A model generated the notes under the pieces. The model worked only from the letters and a program-made list of their open reading frames with translations, made no database searches and had not been told where the DNA came from. Source: an uncultured Deinococcota bacterium (lineage in GTDB: Bacteria; Deinococcota; Deinococci; Deinococcales; Trueperaceae). Taken from it: a DNA stretch of 42,003 nucleotides. Shown piece by piece: positions 1 through 10,155 of the stretch. Each line of letters opens with the position of its first letter. Position 1 is the first letter of the stretch. The stretch is from positions 1 to 42,003 of the forward strand of contig CAMZLP010000024.1 of the NCBI GenBank assembly GCA_947311535.1. Reading direction: 5' to 3'. A program made the position numbers and the translations under genes.

Positions 1-1
1 A

Positions 2-130
2 GATATTGGTCAAAATTCTTACTGGCAGACTCGAGCAGAGTTTGAAAAAACTCTGACTGATTTAGAGAGCGATTATAAAAACAATGCCAATTTAGATATT
101 CATAGCTTTTTATCATTTTATTTGCCCTAA
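2..130 (+). CDS. C-terminal tail of an unidentified protein (5' truncated)
   Basis: One plus-strand frame stays open from base 2 to a TAA at 128-130, about 42 codons, with the product ending in HSFLSFYLP. The residue mix (acidic and polar, for example EFEKTLTDLESDY) looks like ordinary protein, and the frame ends just before a hairpin shared with gyrB. The gene begins outside the window, so I cannot name it. It carries the first CTCGAG of the window at 30-35. It could be a chance frame, but its end right before a terminator-like hairpin favours a real gene. Confidence 0.45.
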   Translation, partial: DIGQNSYWQTRAEFEKTLTDLESDYKNNANLDIHSFLSFYLP

Positions 131-161
131 AAAATAAGGCCTAGCACAATTGCTAAGCCTT
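126..161. terminator. Bidirectional intrinsic terminator between the truncated gene and gyrB
   Basis: Bases 136-161 form an 11-bp stem with one mismatch and a CAAT loop (arms AAGGCCTAGCA and TGCTAAGCCTT). On the minus strand the stem is followed by TTATTTTTT, a good U-tract for ending gyrB. On the plus strand a weaker T-rich run follows at about 168-185. Confidence 0.75.
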
Positions 162-182
162 GAAAAAATCTATTTTTTATTT

Positions 183-2138
<1,956 letters not shown>

Positions 2139-2159
2139 TTACTTGGATTCATTAGCTAA

Positions 2160-2188
2160 ATTATATCTTTTTTTAGGGCTTTTTATAG
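2160..2188 (-). promoter_or_regulatory. gyrB promoter
   Basis: On the minus strand a consensus TATAAT (2160-2165) lies 45 nt upstream of the TTG start. The -35 at 17-bp spacing (CTATAA, 2183-2188) is weak. The A-rich spacer may help compensate. Confidence 0.45.
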
Positions 2189-2274
2189 ATTGCACCTTAC
2201 GTTTGAAATACTATATTAGTGAGATCTGAAATCCACTACAAAATTAAAGTTTAGCCTTATGGCTAGGCCAATGT

Positions 2275-2280
2275 TAGAAT
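2275..2280 (+). promoter_or_regulatory. -10 box close to the start of the ACT-domain gene
   Basis: TAGAAT ends 6 nt before the ATG at 2287 and no Shine-Dalgarno is present, consistent with a leaderless transcript. A second candidate, TTGCAC (2190-2195), 16 bp, TATATT (2212-2217), would give a leadered message. Confidence 0.4.
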
Positions 2281-2286
2281 GAAACA

Positions 2287-2658
2287 ATGAAGCTTAAGTT
2301 ACTCAAAACGCAGCTGATGGTAGTACGCCTAGATGCAAAATCTCAGCTTCCCAATTGCTTAAGTGGAGATTTTATTTCAATTACTAGAACAACTGATGAG
2401 TTATCAATTGTTTGTGAGCAAAATAATATCGAAAATATTAAAGCAGAAAAAAATTGGCGGGCTTTTAAAGTACTTGGGCCCTTAGATTTTAGTGAAATTG
2501 GCATATTGGCAAACTTGGCCAGAATTTTAGCTGATGCAAAAATAAGTATATTTGTTATTTCTAGCTTTGATACTGACTATCTTTTAGTAAAAGAACAGCT
2601 CTTGACTAAGGCCATAAAAGCCTTAGAAAATGCAGGACATATTGTGGAGGTTAATTAA
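2287..2658 (+). CDS. ACT domain-containing protein (COG3603/CASTOR-like)
   Basis: A 123-aa protein with the layout of small two-ACT proteins of the COG3603 type. An N-terminal half (MVVRLDAKSQLP) is followed by an ACT core around residues 60-120 with GPLDFSEIGILANLARILADAKISIFVISSFDTDYLLV, written here as its key parts FSEIGILANL and ISIFVISSFDTDY. ACT modules usually bind amino acids and act as sensors. No catalytic domain is attached, so the role is probably regulatory or ligand-binding. Its stop at 2656-2658 directly abuts the GTG of the RidA-family gene, so the two are translated as an operon. No Shine-Dalgarno is visible. The family call is good, but the ligand is unknown. Confidence 0.75.
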   Translation: MKLKLLKTQLMVVRLDAKSQLPNCLSGDFISITRTTDELSIVCEQNNIENIKAEKNWRAFKVLGPLDFSEIGILANLARILADAKISIFVISSFDTDYLLVKEQLLTKAIKALENAGHIVEVN

Positions 2659-3057
2659 GTGAGGAAAAATATTAGCTCAGGTGCACCCTGGGAAAAAACT
2701 GTCGGATATTCTCGAGCTGTAAAGGTGGGGAATCAGGTTTTTGTTTCTGGGACAACATCAATTGATAAAGATGGTAATTTAGTTGCCGAAAATGATGCAT
2801 ATGGTCAAACTAAAAGAGTACTAGAGATTATCACTGCTGCCCTAAATGAAGCTGGTGCAGATATAAGAGATGTAGTGCGGAGCCGTATTTTTGTTACTGA
2901 TATTGAAAATTGGGAAGCCATTGGCAAGGCTCATGGTGAAGTATTTGGCGATATTAGACCGGCTGCAACTATGCTTGAAATTAGTAGGCTTATTGACCCC
3001 AGAATGCTGGTGGAAATTGAAGTTGATGCAATAATTGGGGCAGGTAATGAAAATTAG
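2659..3057 (+). CDS. RidA family protein (YjgF/YER057c/UK114)
   Basis: 132 aa, the usual family size. RidA proteins are trimers. The best known ones hydrolyse reactive enamine/imine intermediates made by PLP enzymes, while other subfamilies serve in specific catabolic routes. Visible family features are VFVSGTTSID near residue 30, the DVVRSRIFVTD segment, and the C-terminal LVEIEVDAI with the conserved arginine region RPAATMLEISRL. The start is GTG at 2659, immediately after the upstream stop. The preceding GGAGG at about 2646-2650 (in gtggaggttaat) gives a usable ribosome binding site. It overlaps the next gene by 11 bp, so translational coupling is likely. I cannot tell which subfamily it belongs to. 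Confidence 0.88.
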   Translation: MRKNISSGAPWEKTVGYSRAVKVGNQVFVSGTTSIDKDGNLVAENDAYGQTKRVLEIITAALNEAGADIRDVVRSRIFVTDIENWEAIGKAHGEVFGDIRPAATMLEISRLIDPRMLVEIEVDAIIGAGNEN

Positions 3058-4141
3058 AGAATTAGAAATTGCTGGTAGTCATTTTGAGATGGGTTACAAG
3101 CATGGTTTTGATTATAAAGATGAGATTGTAAAAATGGCTAAAGAACGGCTTGCTTTAAGTAGTGATCAGTATTGGACGGGCCAAGAGCTTAATGAAAAGG
3201 AGGTTTTATTGCTAGCTGATGCTTGTATTGATGAGCATGAGAAATATAACCCTGACTTATTGCAAGAACTAAAAGGAATGGCCGAAGCTACTGGTCTAAG
3301 TATTGCCGAATTGATAATTGCGGGCGGTTTTACCGATTTTATTGATATTGTTTATAATTCTAAAGACGCAAAAAAACATATTAAAGCTAATCATGCAGCA
3401 GATAACTGCACGGCTTTTTTAGTACCAAAAACTAAATCAAAAAGCCAAAATGCTTATTTTGGTCAAACTTGGGATATGCATGCAAGTGCTAGTGAATTTG
3501 TGGTCTTGCTAAAGGCTAAGCCAAAAAATAAGCCCAGCTTTATTGTTTTTACAACTGTAGGCTGCTTGGGCATGATTGGTTTAAATAGCGAGGGCCTAGC
3601 CATTGGGATTAATAACTTAAGCTCAACTAATGGGAAAATCGGGGTGACTTGGCCATTTGTTGTTAGGGATGTGCTCGAGCAAAACTCCTTAGACTCCGCT
3701 CTAAACAGCATTACAAGAGCAAATTTAGCAGGTGCACATAATTATCTAATAATGGACAAATATTCTAATGGCTACAATATAGAGGCAATGCCAGACAAAT
3801 GTATTATTAGTAAATTAGAAGATGAGGCAATAGTGCATACCAACCATTGCTTAGTACCAGAAACTCAAAATATTGAACGTGAGCGCACCGAAGAATCGCT
3901 TATCTCTTCGACAAGTCGCTATAAAAAAGCCTCGGAGATTCTAGCTAAGGAAAAAATTAGCCTTAGTGATTTAAAAGAATTAACTCGTGAGCCAAGTTCT
4001 ATATGCACAATTTCTAAACCGCCTAGCCATGTAGAGACCTGTGGTGCTGCTATTATAGAACCAGCTAAAGGCAAGTTTTGGGCACTCTGGGGGCTACCTT
4101 CGGAAAATGAATTTGAAGAGTTTAAAATTGTAAATATATAG
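3047..4141 (+). CDS. C45-type autoproteolytic acyltransferase/hydrolase
   Basis: A 364-aa protein of the peptidase C45 family (acyl-CoA:6-aminopenicillanate acyltransferase-like). These enzymes are N-terminal nucleophile hydrolases that cut themselves in front of a cysteine, which then becomes the catalytic nucleophile. The likely nucleophile is Cys121 in DNCTAF. It is followed by the typical FGQTWDMH stretch, then GCLGMIGLNSEGLAIGINNLS and NHCL with conserved Asn/His. I prefer the ATG at 3047 over the TTG at 3035, because GGGGCAGG lies just upstream and the family usually begins with a residue pattern like IRELEIAGSHFEMGY. The start lies inside the RidA-family gene (11-bp overlap). The substrate is unknown; amide or peptide cleavage or acyl transfer are the options. 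The neighbours (an amino-acid sensor and RidA) suggest amino-acid or amide metabolism. Confidence 0.8.
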   Translation: MKIRELEIAGSHFEMGYKHGFDYKDEIVKMAKERLALSSDQYWTGQELNEKEVLLLADACIDEHEKYNPDLLQELKGMAEATGLSIAELIIAGGFTDFIDIVYNSKDAKKHIKANHAADNCTAFLVPKTKSKSQNAYFGQTWDMHASASEFVVLLKAKPKNKPSFIVFTTVGCLGMIGLNSEGLAIGINNLSSTNGKIGVTWPFVVRDVLEQNSLDSALNSITRANLAGAHNYLIMDKYSNGYNIEAMPDKCIISKLEDEAIVHTNHCLVPETQNIERERTEESLISSTSRYKKASEILAKEKISLSDLKELTREPSSICTISKPPSHVETCGAAIIEPAKGKFWALWGLPSENEFEEFKIVNI

Positions 4142-4233
4142 TGTTTTTACCTCTAATATGCTTGCTAAAAGAGTGACATTAATACCTACTTTTCTGATAT
4201 AGAAAAATTTGAACGCTTTCTGCTAACCACTTG

Positions 4234-4264
4234 TCAGATTTTAGAGCTTAATTGCCAAATCTGA
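4234..4264. promoter_or_regulatory. Inverted repeat upstream of the lipoprotein gene
   Basis: A perfect 8-bp inverted repeat, TCAGATTT (4234-4241) and AAATCTGA (4257-4264), sits just upstream of the -10 box TAAAAT (4268-4273), which ends 7 nt before the ATG at 4281. The repeat could be an operator. The close -10 again suggests a leaderless transcript. Confidence 0.35.
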
Positions 4265-4280
4265 GTGTAAAATCAATGTT

Positions 4281-5156
4281 ATGATAGAGAAAAGTACTTT
4301 TATAGTATATTTTAAGTATTGGTTTTTGATTTTGGCAATTTTGCAATTATTTATAGTTGCTGCATGTGATGAGCCACAAACGACTAGCCCTAAGCTGTTA
4401 TTTAGCTCAGGTTTTGAAGATGGTGTATATATCGGTAAAACAGTTTGGGATTATCAATATATTGAAGGAACAGATTCGGAAACTTCTTTTAGTTGGCCAA
4501 TTTCTGTTTTGGGTGCAAGCGAAAGCGCTTTGCATTGTATTGACAGTGACAATGGCAAAGCGGTTAGTGCAAAAATAGAAACTGTTATTGGCCACAATGG
4601 CAAGCCTACCAAGGCACTGTTTAGTATAGAGCGGTATGGCTACGATGCTACGCAGTGCCCATATGAGATTTTAAATATAACTGAGGGAAAAAGAGACTTA
4701 TATATTCGTTTTTGGATAAAGCTAGATAAAGAAAGTTTACATCAAGAAAATAGCTGGCGTACCTTTTTTGAGTGGAAAACTGTTGACTATGCCAAAGGAA
4801 CTGGCTTTAGGCTAATTTCTTTTATTTATACCGATGATGATTCCAAACCATATTGGGTTTGGCAGGGTGATGCTAACCCCGAGCACCCTATCTGGGAGAT
4901 TGAGAATCGCAAAATTCCTGTGCCTGAAAATGAATGGTTTTTGACTGAGTTTTATTGGCACTGGAGTGAAGGTGATGATGGAAGAGCTCTTTGGAAAATT
5001 AATGGCAAAGTAGTTGCCGACCATTATGGCCCAACTACTAGAAATTCTAAGGCAATAGACTTTATTATGCTAGCCCAGATTTATGGTGATGCCAATCCTA
5101 AATATCAATGGGTTGATGATATTGAGATTTGGGATACTATTCCTGAAAAAAGATAG
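4281..5156 (+). CDS. Lipoprotein with a concanavalin A-like (jelly-roll) lectin/lyase fold
   Basis: A 291-aa exported lipoprotein. Residues 8-28 form a hydrophobic signal ending in the lipobox VAAC, with Cys29 as the lipid-attachment site. The mature part looks like a beta-sandwich. Its opening, LLFSSGFEDGVY, resembles the first strand of LamG- or polysaccharide-lyase-like domains. Later come RDLYIRFWIKL, a WRTFFEWK segment, ENEWFLTEFYWHW, GRALWKINGKVV and the closing YQWVDDIEIWD. The richness in Trp and Tyr suits carbohydrate binding. I see no clear catalytic motif, so binding or lyase activity is undecided. It stands alone, converging with ackA. Likely anchored on the outer face of a membrane. 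Confidence 0.65.
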   Translation: MIEKSTFIVYFKYWFLILAILQLFIVAACDEPQTTSPKLLFSSGFEDGVYIGKTVWDYQYIEGTDSETSFSWPISVLGASESALHCIDSDNGKAVSAKIETVIGHNGKPTKALFSIERYGYDATQCPYEILNITEGKRDLYIRFWIKLDKESLHQENSWRTFFEWKTVDYAKGTGFRLISFIYTDDDSKPYWVWQGDANPEHPIWEIENRKIPVPENEWFLTEFYWHWSEGDDGRALWKINGKVVADHYGPTTRNSKAIDFIMLAQIYGDANPKYQWVDDIEIWDTIPEKR

Positions 5157-5182
5157 TACCCAAAACATCAAATTCAAATACA

Positions 5183-5207
5183 ATTACTCGCCATACATGT
5201 GAGTAAT
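5183..5207. terminator. Weak hairpin between the convergent lipoprotein and ackA genes
   Basis: ATTACTC (5183-5189) pairs perfectly with GAGTAAT (5201-5207) across an 11-nt loop. On the minus strand it is followed by a modest T-rich run. A second 5-bp hairpin (CAGCC/GGCTG) lies next to it. Neither has a strong U-tract, so the termination role is tentative. Confidence 0.28.
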
Positions 5208-5296
5208 CAGCCTCCTTAATGGGGCTGCATCGCTAGTGGATAATTTATCAATCTTAACAGTTGCTTGTGTTGAAGAGAATACAAAAACTTTGCTGC

Positions 5297-6496
5297 TTAT
5301 TTTGTGATTATTTGGAGTGTTTGAGTTGCAATTTCCAGTTCCTCGTTTGTTGGAATGACAAGGATTTTAATTTTGCTATTATTAGACTGAATCTCTGTTA
5401 TTCCATTATTAATATTGAGGTTCTTATCTTGATCAAGAGTTATTCCTAGTTCTTCTAAGCCTTTGCTACTTAATTCTCGAATTAAGGCAGAGTTTTCACC
5501 AATTCCACCAGTAAAAATAATGATATCTGTATGCCCTAATGCAGCCATGTATGAAGCAATGTATTTCTTTACTCGGTAAGTAAACATTTCAATAGCTATT
5601 TTTGACCTTTGCTCACCATGCTGAGCCATTTCGATGATGGCGCGCATATCGTTATTGCCAGTAATCCCTTTAAGCCCGCTTTGCTTATTTAAAAGTTCAT
5701 CTATTTCTGCTGTGCTAAGCCCGAGCTCTCTATTAAGATAGAAAACAATTGCAGGGTCTAAATCACCGCTGCGGGTACCCATAATTAGGCCCTCTAAAGG
5801 AGTCATACCCATAGAGGTATCTATTGATTTACCTGCCCTAATTGCTGCAACGCTAGCTCCAGCCCCTAAGTGTAAGCTTATTATATTTATATCTTCTAAG
5901 TTTTTGTCCAAATGCCTTGCTGCTTGCTTTGCCACAAAAGAATGAGAGCTACCGTGGAAACCATAGCGTCTTATTTTGTTTTTTTCATAAAGCTTGTAAG
6001 GAAGAGCATATAAATAAGCAGCTACTGGAATTGTTTGATGAAATGCTGTGTCAAAAACCGCAATCTGAGGTATATTGGGAGCTTGCTCAATTGCTAGTTC
6101 AATACCAGTTAAATTGACGGGATTATGCAAAGGAGCTAATGGAGTCAATTCTTTAATTGCATTAATTACATTTTCTTTAATAAGTACAGGTTCTTTAAAT
6201 AACTCCCCACCATGCACAACTCGGTGACCGATAGCTGAAAGTTCACTTAAGCTTTTTAAATATTTAGAATCAACTAAGATTTTGCTCATTAGATCTATTG
6301 CCTGACGGTGGTCTTTTATCTTTATTTTTTGCTCTATTCTTTTTGCTTTAGAGCTATTAAAAATATCTACCTTAGCATTGCTTTTCTCTTCGCCGATGCG
6401 CTCAATTAAGCCGCTAGCAATTAGCTTTAGCTTTTGGGATTCAAAAAGCTTAAACTTTAAAGATGATGAGCCTGCGTTAAGAACTAAAATTTTCAT
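5297..6496 (-). CDS. ackA: Acetate kinase
   Basis: 399 aa, the standard length. It interconverts acetyl phosphate + ADP and acetate + ATP in the cytoplasm. The N-terminus ILVLNAGSSSLKFKLF is the ASKHA phosphate-binding loop. IGHRVVHGG, FDTAFHQTIP, YGFHGSSH, HLGAGASVAAI and FTGGIGENS are family signatures in the expected order. AGAGGAT lies 8 nt upstream of the ATG at 6496. It follows pta by 33 bp on the same strand, the usual Pta-AckA pair for acetate production or assimilation. Confidence 0.96.
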   Translation of the reverse strand: MKILVLNAGSSSLKFKLFESQKLKLIASGLIERIGEEKSNAKVDIFNSSKAKRIEQKIKIKDHRQAIDLMSKILVDSKYLKSLSELSAIGHRVVHGGELFKEPVLIKENVINAIKELTPLAPLHNPVNLTGIELAIEQAPNIPQIAVFDTAFHQTIPVAAYLYALPYKLYEKNKIRRYGFHGSSHSFVAKQAARHLDKNLEDINIISLHLGAGASVAAIRAGKSIDTSMGMTPLEGLIMGTRSGDLDPAIVFYLNRELGLSTAEIDELLNKQSGLKGITGNNDMRAIIEMAQHGEQRSKIAIEMFTYRVKKYIASYMAALGHTDIIIFTGGIGENSALIRELSSKGLEELGITLDQDKNLNINNGITEIQSNNSKIKILVIPTNEELEIATQTLQIITK

Positions 6497-6529
6497 AGAA
6501 CTATCCTCTTGTACAAGCTATTACTGAAA

Positions 6530-8626
6530 TCATTTGCTAATTTGCTGTGCTTGAATGGCAGTAATAGCAACTGTATTGATAATATCAGAAATTGTGCAAC
6601 CACGGCTTAGGTCATTAACTGGTTTGTTAAGACCTTGTAATACTGGTCCGATAGCTATAGCACCCGAAGAGCGCTGTACGGCTTTGTAAGTATTATTACC
6701 AGTATTTAAATCCGGAAATATAAAAACTGTAGCTTTGCCAGCAACCTTACTATTAGGCATTTTTTTAGCTGCTACAGAAGCATCAATGGCAGCATCGTAT
6801 TGAATAGGCCCATCTACTACTAATTCGGGCCAGCGTTGTTTAGTTAGTTCAACAGCTTTTCTGCTCAGTTCAACATCTGCTCCAAAGCCAGAACTACCAC
6901 TGGAGTAAGAGAGCATGGCAACTATTGGTTCAATATTAAAAGAAAGTGCCGTTTTTGCTGAACTTATAGCAATTTCTGCTAGTTCTTCTGAGCTAGGGTT
7001 TGGGTTTATAGCACAGTCACCATAAACTAGCACCTCTGTTTCCATGCACATAAAAAAGACCGAAGAGACTATTAAAACCTCGGGTGCAGTTTTGATTATG
7101 CGAAATGCTGGTCTGATGGTATGGGCGGTAGTATGTGCAGCACCAGATACCATGCCATCTACTATGTCTGTATGAACCATCATGGTGCCAAAGTAGCTAA
7201 CGTCGCTTACGGTGTCAAAAGCATTATCCATGGTTATGCCTTTATGTTTTCTTAAGTCATAATAGATTTTTGCAAATTTATCACGTAATTTTGAAGTATC
7301 GGGATCAACAATTTTTGCACCTTCTAGTTTAAGGCCAAGAGAAGTAGCTCGAGCCTGTATTTTTTTCTCATTGCCTAAAATAGTCAAGTCAACAACATTG
7401 CGTAATAGTAATAATTCGGCAGCTCTCAGGATTCTATCGTCATTACCTTCTGGTAAAACAATATGCTTGCGATTTTGACGGGCACGTTGGAATAAGGAAT
7501 ATTCAAACATAAGTGGTGACATGGTAGTGCCAGGGCTGAGTCTAATACTTTCTTGAAATGCTTTAGTATCTATATATGTTTCAAAAATACTTATTGCTTT
7601 TGTGATTTTACGTTTATTTCTTGCTAATAATTTTCCTTTGGTTGCTGAAACCTGAATAGCTGTTTCAAAAGTATTTGTTTTAACCTGAAATATTGGAATT
7701 GGTAGTTCTGTTTCATCTAGCCCGAGTAAAAGTTGCGTTATTGTTTCAGGGGGCTTTCGGCCGCCAGAGAGGATAATCCCTACCGGAGTAGGAAAACTTT
7801 TTGAAGCTATAGCTGCCAGTGTTGTAAAGATGATATCTGCTCTATCACCAGGGCAGATAATTAAATCATCTTTGTGGAGATATTCTAAAAAATGTGCTGG
7901 GCTCATAGCGGCTACTTTAAAGTTGTAGATATTTCGTTGCAGATTTATTTTGGGTCCGCTGTACCATTTGGCATCAAGGCTTTCTACAATTTCGGACATA
8001 GTAGGTTGTCTTAGAGATTCAATTTCAGGTATGACATCGATGCTTAAATTAGCAAAGTTATTCTCAAGTTCCGTATTGGTTTCTTCGATACTATCTAGAT
8101 TTACACGGTTGACAATAATGCCAAGTAATGGATTATTAAGCTGTTGGAAATTATTGATGGCAACTCGAATATTTTCGATGATATGTTCATTGCTTTTTTC
8201 AAATCCAGATGAAACATAGACTACGGGTATTCCTAACTCACGGGCAATGCGGATAGAAATATCATAGTCAAAAGCATCTGAAAGATGACTGATATCGGGA
8301 CCTTCGCAGAGTAGGAAATCACATTTTTCTTCGGCCTCTTTATAGCGTTTGACTATTTCACGAAATAGTTTTCGCTCTTTACCTGCTGCAATCCATGTTT
8401 TGGCTTGCTCATGGCTAACACCAATCATATCTTCGGGTTTAAGGGCTAAATTAAAGACTTCAGAAAATAGCTTTATATGACTATCTTCTTGGGCATTACC
8501 AGTACTTATTGTTCTAAAGAACCCAGGCCGCCTTACTTGTTGTGAAAGCATTTCTAAGATGCCTAAGCTGATTATGAGTTTTCCACTATTTTTTTCTAAG
8601 CTTGCTATATAGAGGCTTTTTACCAT
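6530..8626 (-). CDS. pta: Phosphate acetyltransferase (long form with DRTGG domain)
   Basis: 698 aa. It converts acetyl-CoA + phosphate to acetyl phosphate + CoA. The long architecture is present: an N-terminal BioD-like P-loop domain (degenerate SLEKNSGK near residue 10), a central DRTGG domain (around IICPGDRADIIFTTL and GIILSGG), and a C-terminal PTA_PTB catalytic domain from about residue 370 (IVLPEGNDDRILRAAE, MVSGAAHTTAHTIRP, VYGDCAINPNPS, KVAGKATVFIFPDLNTGN). I moved the start to the ATG at 8626. AGGAGA at 8632-8637 lies 5 nt upstream of it, and the product then begins MVKSLYIAS like its relatives. The ATG at 8659 has no ribosome binding site. It is co-transcribed with ackA. Confidence 0.94.
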   Translation of the reverse strand: MVKSLYIASLEKNSGKLIISLGILEMLSQQVRRPGFFRTISTGNAQEDSHIKLFSEVFNLALKPEDMIGVSHEQAKTWIAAGKERKLFREIVKRYKEAEEKCDFLLCEGPDISHLSDAFDYDISIRIARELGIPVVYVSSGFEKSNEHIIENIRVAINNFQQLNNPLLGIIVNRVNLDSIEETNTELENNFANLSIDVIPEIESLRQPTMSEIVESLDAKWYSGPKINLQRNIYNFKVAAMSPAHFLEYLHKDDLIICPGDRADIIFTTLAAIASKSFPTPVGIILSGGRKPPETITQLLLGLDETELPIPIFQVKTNTFETAIQVSATKGKLLARNKRKITKAISIFETYIDTKAFQESIRLSPGTTMSPLMFEYSLFQRARQNRKHIVLPEGNDDRILRAAELLLLRNVVDLTILGNEKKIQARATSLGLKLEGAKIVDPDTSKLRDKFAKIYYDLRKHKGITMDNAFDTVSDVSYFGTMMVHTDIVDGMVSGAAHTTAHTIRPAFRIIKTAPEVLIVSSVFFMCMETEVLVYGDCAINPNPSSEELAEIAISSAKTALSFNIEPIVAMLSYSSGSSGFGADVELSRKAVELTKQRWPELVVDGPIQYDAAIDASVAAKKMPNSKVAGKATVFIFPDLNTGNNTYKAVQRSSGAIAIGPVLQGLNKPVNDLSRGCTISDIINTVAITAIQAQQISK

Positions 8627-8683
8627 TGTCTTCTCCTGATTAGATGTTTTGATAGCCATCTAATCTTAGTGTTTGTATACTAA

Positions 8684-8703
8684 GAACAGGCTCGAGCCTG
8701 TTC
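8684..8703. repeat. 20-bp perfect palindrome centred on CTCGAG upstream of pta
   Basis: GAACAGGCTCGAGCCTGTTC is a perfect palindrome in the gap between the aldehyde dehydrogenase stop (8754) and pta (8626). No U-tract follows on either strand, so it is not a standard intrinsic terminator. It is the longest extended copy of the iterated CTCGAG motif in the window. It could be an operator for pta-ackA or a hairpin stabilising the 3' end of the upstream message. Confidence 0.6.
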
Positions 8704-8753
8704 CTAGTTAATTCTAAGCAATTATTCAAAATTGATGAAGGTAATTATATCAC

Positions 8754-10145
8754 TTAGATCTTTGTTTTTAAATGAAATGATTTTGCTCTTGTCAAATGCT
8801 CATAACCTATTGCTGACAAAGTACAACCACGCCCCGAGTCTTTTATGCCAGTCCATGCCAAAGCTGGGTCTAAGTAATCACAGCGATTCATATAGGCCGT
8901 ACCAGTTTCTAGCTGATCTGTAATTTCAATAGCTGAGTCTATATTATTTGTCCATACTGAGGCAGTAAGGCCGTAATTACTATCATTCATTAATTTTATG
9001 GCTTGTTCATCATCTTTTACGGGCATTATGCCTACTACTGGCCCAAAGCTTTCTTCTTGCATTATTCGCATTTTATGATTCACATTTATTAATATTTGAG
9101 GTGCCATGTAGGGGCTGCCGATTTTATCGTTTTTAAACTCTTTTGGGTTAATTAGAGCAATTGCACCTTGTGTGACCGCCTCGTTAATTTGCCCTCGTAC
9201 AAAGTCGGCAGCGGCTGTTTTTACCATTGGGCCAATTGTTGTCTCTGGGTTTAGTGGATTATCTAGTTTATAGCTATGAGTTATTTCTATAAAAGCTGCT
9301 ACAAATTTATCAAATTGGCTTTCATGAACATATATTCTTTCTATACCGCAGCAGCTTTGGCCTGCATTAAAAAAGCTACCATCAACTAGGTTTTCAACTG
9401 CATGTTCTATATTTGCGTCTGAACGCACGTAGCCAGGGTCTTTTCCACCAAGCTCGAGCCCAGCCCCAATAAAGCTCTTGCTAGCGGCATCTTGTACGGC
9501 ATAGCCACCCGCTACTGAACCTGTAAAAGCTACATAATCTGTTCGTTTATCCGCTACCATTTTTGCAACATCTGCATGTGTTGCATGCAAAAACTGAAAT
9601 ACTCCCTCGGGCAAGCCAGCAGCTTTAAAAGCTTGGGCATATCTCTCGGCAACTAGAGGTGTTTGTGACGAGTGTTTTAAAATTACTGTGTTACCAGCCA
9701 TAAGTGCTGGGATAATTGCGTTAACAGAAGTCAAAAAAGGATAATTCCACGGTGCTAATACCAATACATTTCCTAATGCCTCACGGCGAATAAAACGACT
9801 AAAGCCTTCTTTTGGTTCAATTTTCATATCTGCCAAGGCAGTTTTAGCAATATTAATCATATATTCGGCTCGCTCAGCCGTACCGCCAGTTATTTCACTA
9901 GGGGTATAGCTAATAGGGCGGCCCATTTGCCAGCTTAGTTCTTCGCCAATGTCTTGGGCCTTATCAACTAAATGCTGAATTGCCTTTTTAGCTAGCTCAG
10001 CTTTTTCTTCTAAGGGTAGATTTCGCCAATCTTTTTGCACATTTTTGGCGTTTTCTAAGCTAGCATCAATTTCTTTTTCAGTTGCATATTCTCTTTCTAC
10101 GTAAACAGAGCTGTCAACAGGGGAGATTGTTTTTTGAACAGGCAT
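8754..10145 (-). CDS. NAD(P)+-dependent aldehyde dehydrogenase
   Basis: 463 aa, ALDH superfamily (succinate-semialdehyde/aldehyde dehydrogenase type), oxidising an aldehyde to its acid. The proton-acceptor Glu231 is in GLELGGK and the nucleophile Cys265 in NAGQSCCG. Also present are LAPWNYPF with the catalytic-site Asn, FTGSVAGG for the cofactor, and EESFGPVVG near the C-terminus. AAGG lies about 8 nt upstream of the ATG at 10145. It follows the SDR by 10 bp. With the glutamine synthetase-like enzyme and SDR upstream, this suggests breakdown of an amine or alcohol through an aldehyde. The precise substrate cannot be read from sequence. A fusion or truncation is not evident. Confidence 0.88.
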   Translation of the reverse strand: MPVQKTISPVDSSVYVEREYATEKEIDASLENAKNVQKDWRNLPLEEKAELAKKAIQHLVDKAQDIGEELSWQMGRPISYTPSEITGGTAERAEYMINIAKTALADMKIEPKEGFSRFIRREALGNVLVLAPWNYPFLTSVNAIIPALMAGNTVILKHSSQTPLVAERYAQAFKAAGLPEGVFQFLHATHADVAKMVADKRTDYVAFTGSVAGGYAVQDAASKSFIGAGLELGGKDPGYVRSDANIEHAVENLVDGSFFNAGQSCCGIERIYVHESQFDKFVAAFIEITHSYKLDNPLNPETTIGPMVKTAAADFVRGQINEAVTQGAIALINPKEFKNDKIGSPYMAPQILINVNHKMRIMQEESFGPVVGIMPVKDDEQAIKLMNDSNYGLTASVWTNNIDSAIEITDQLETGTAYMNRCDYLDPALAWTGIKDSGRGCTLSAIGYEHLTRAKSFHLKTKI

Positions 10146-10155
10146 ATTTAATACC

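Noticed and set aside
8627-8659. Upstream ATG of pta at 8659
   Set aside because: It lacks a ribosome binding site, while AGGAGA lies 5 nt before the ATG at 8626, whose product begins as other Pta proteins do.
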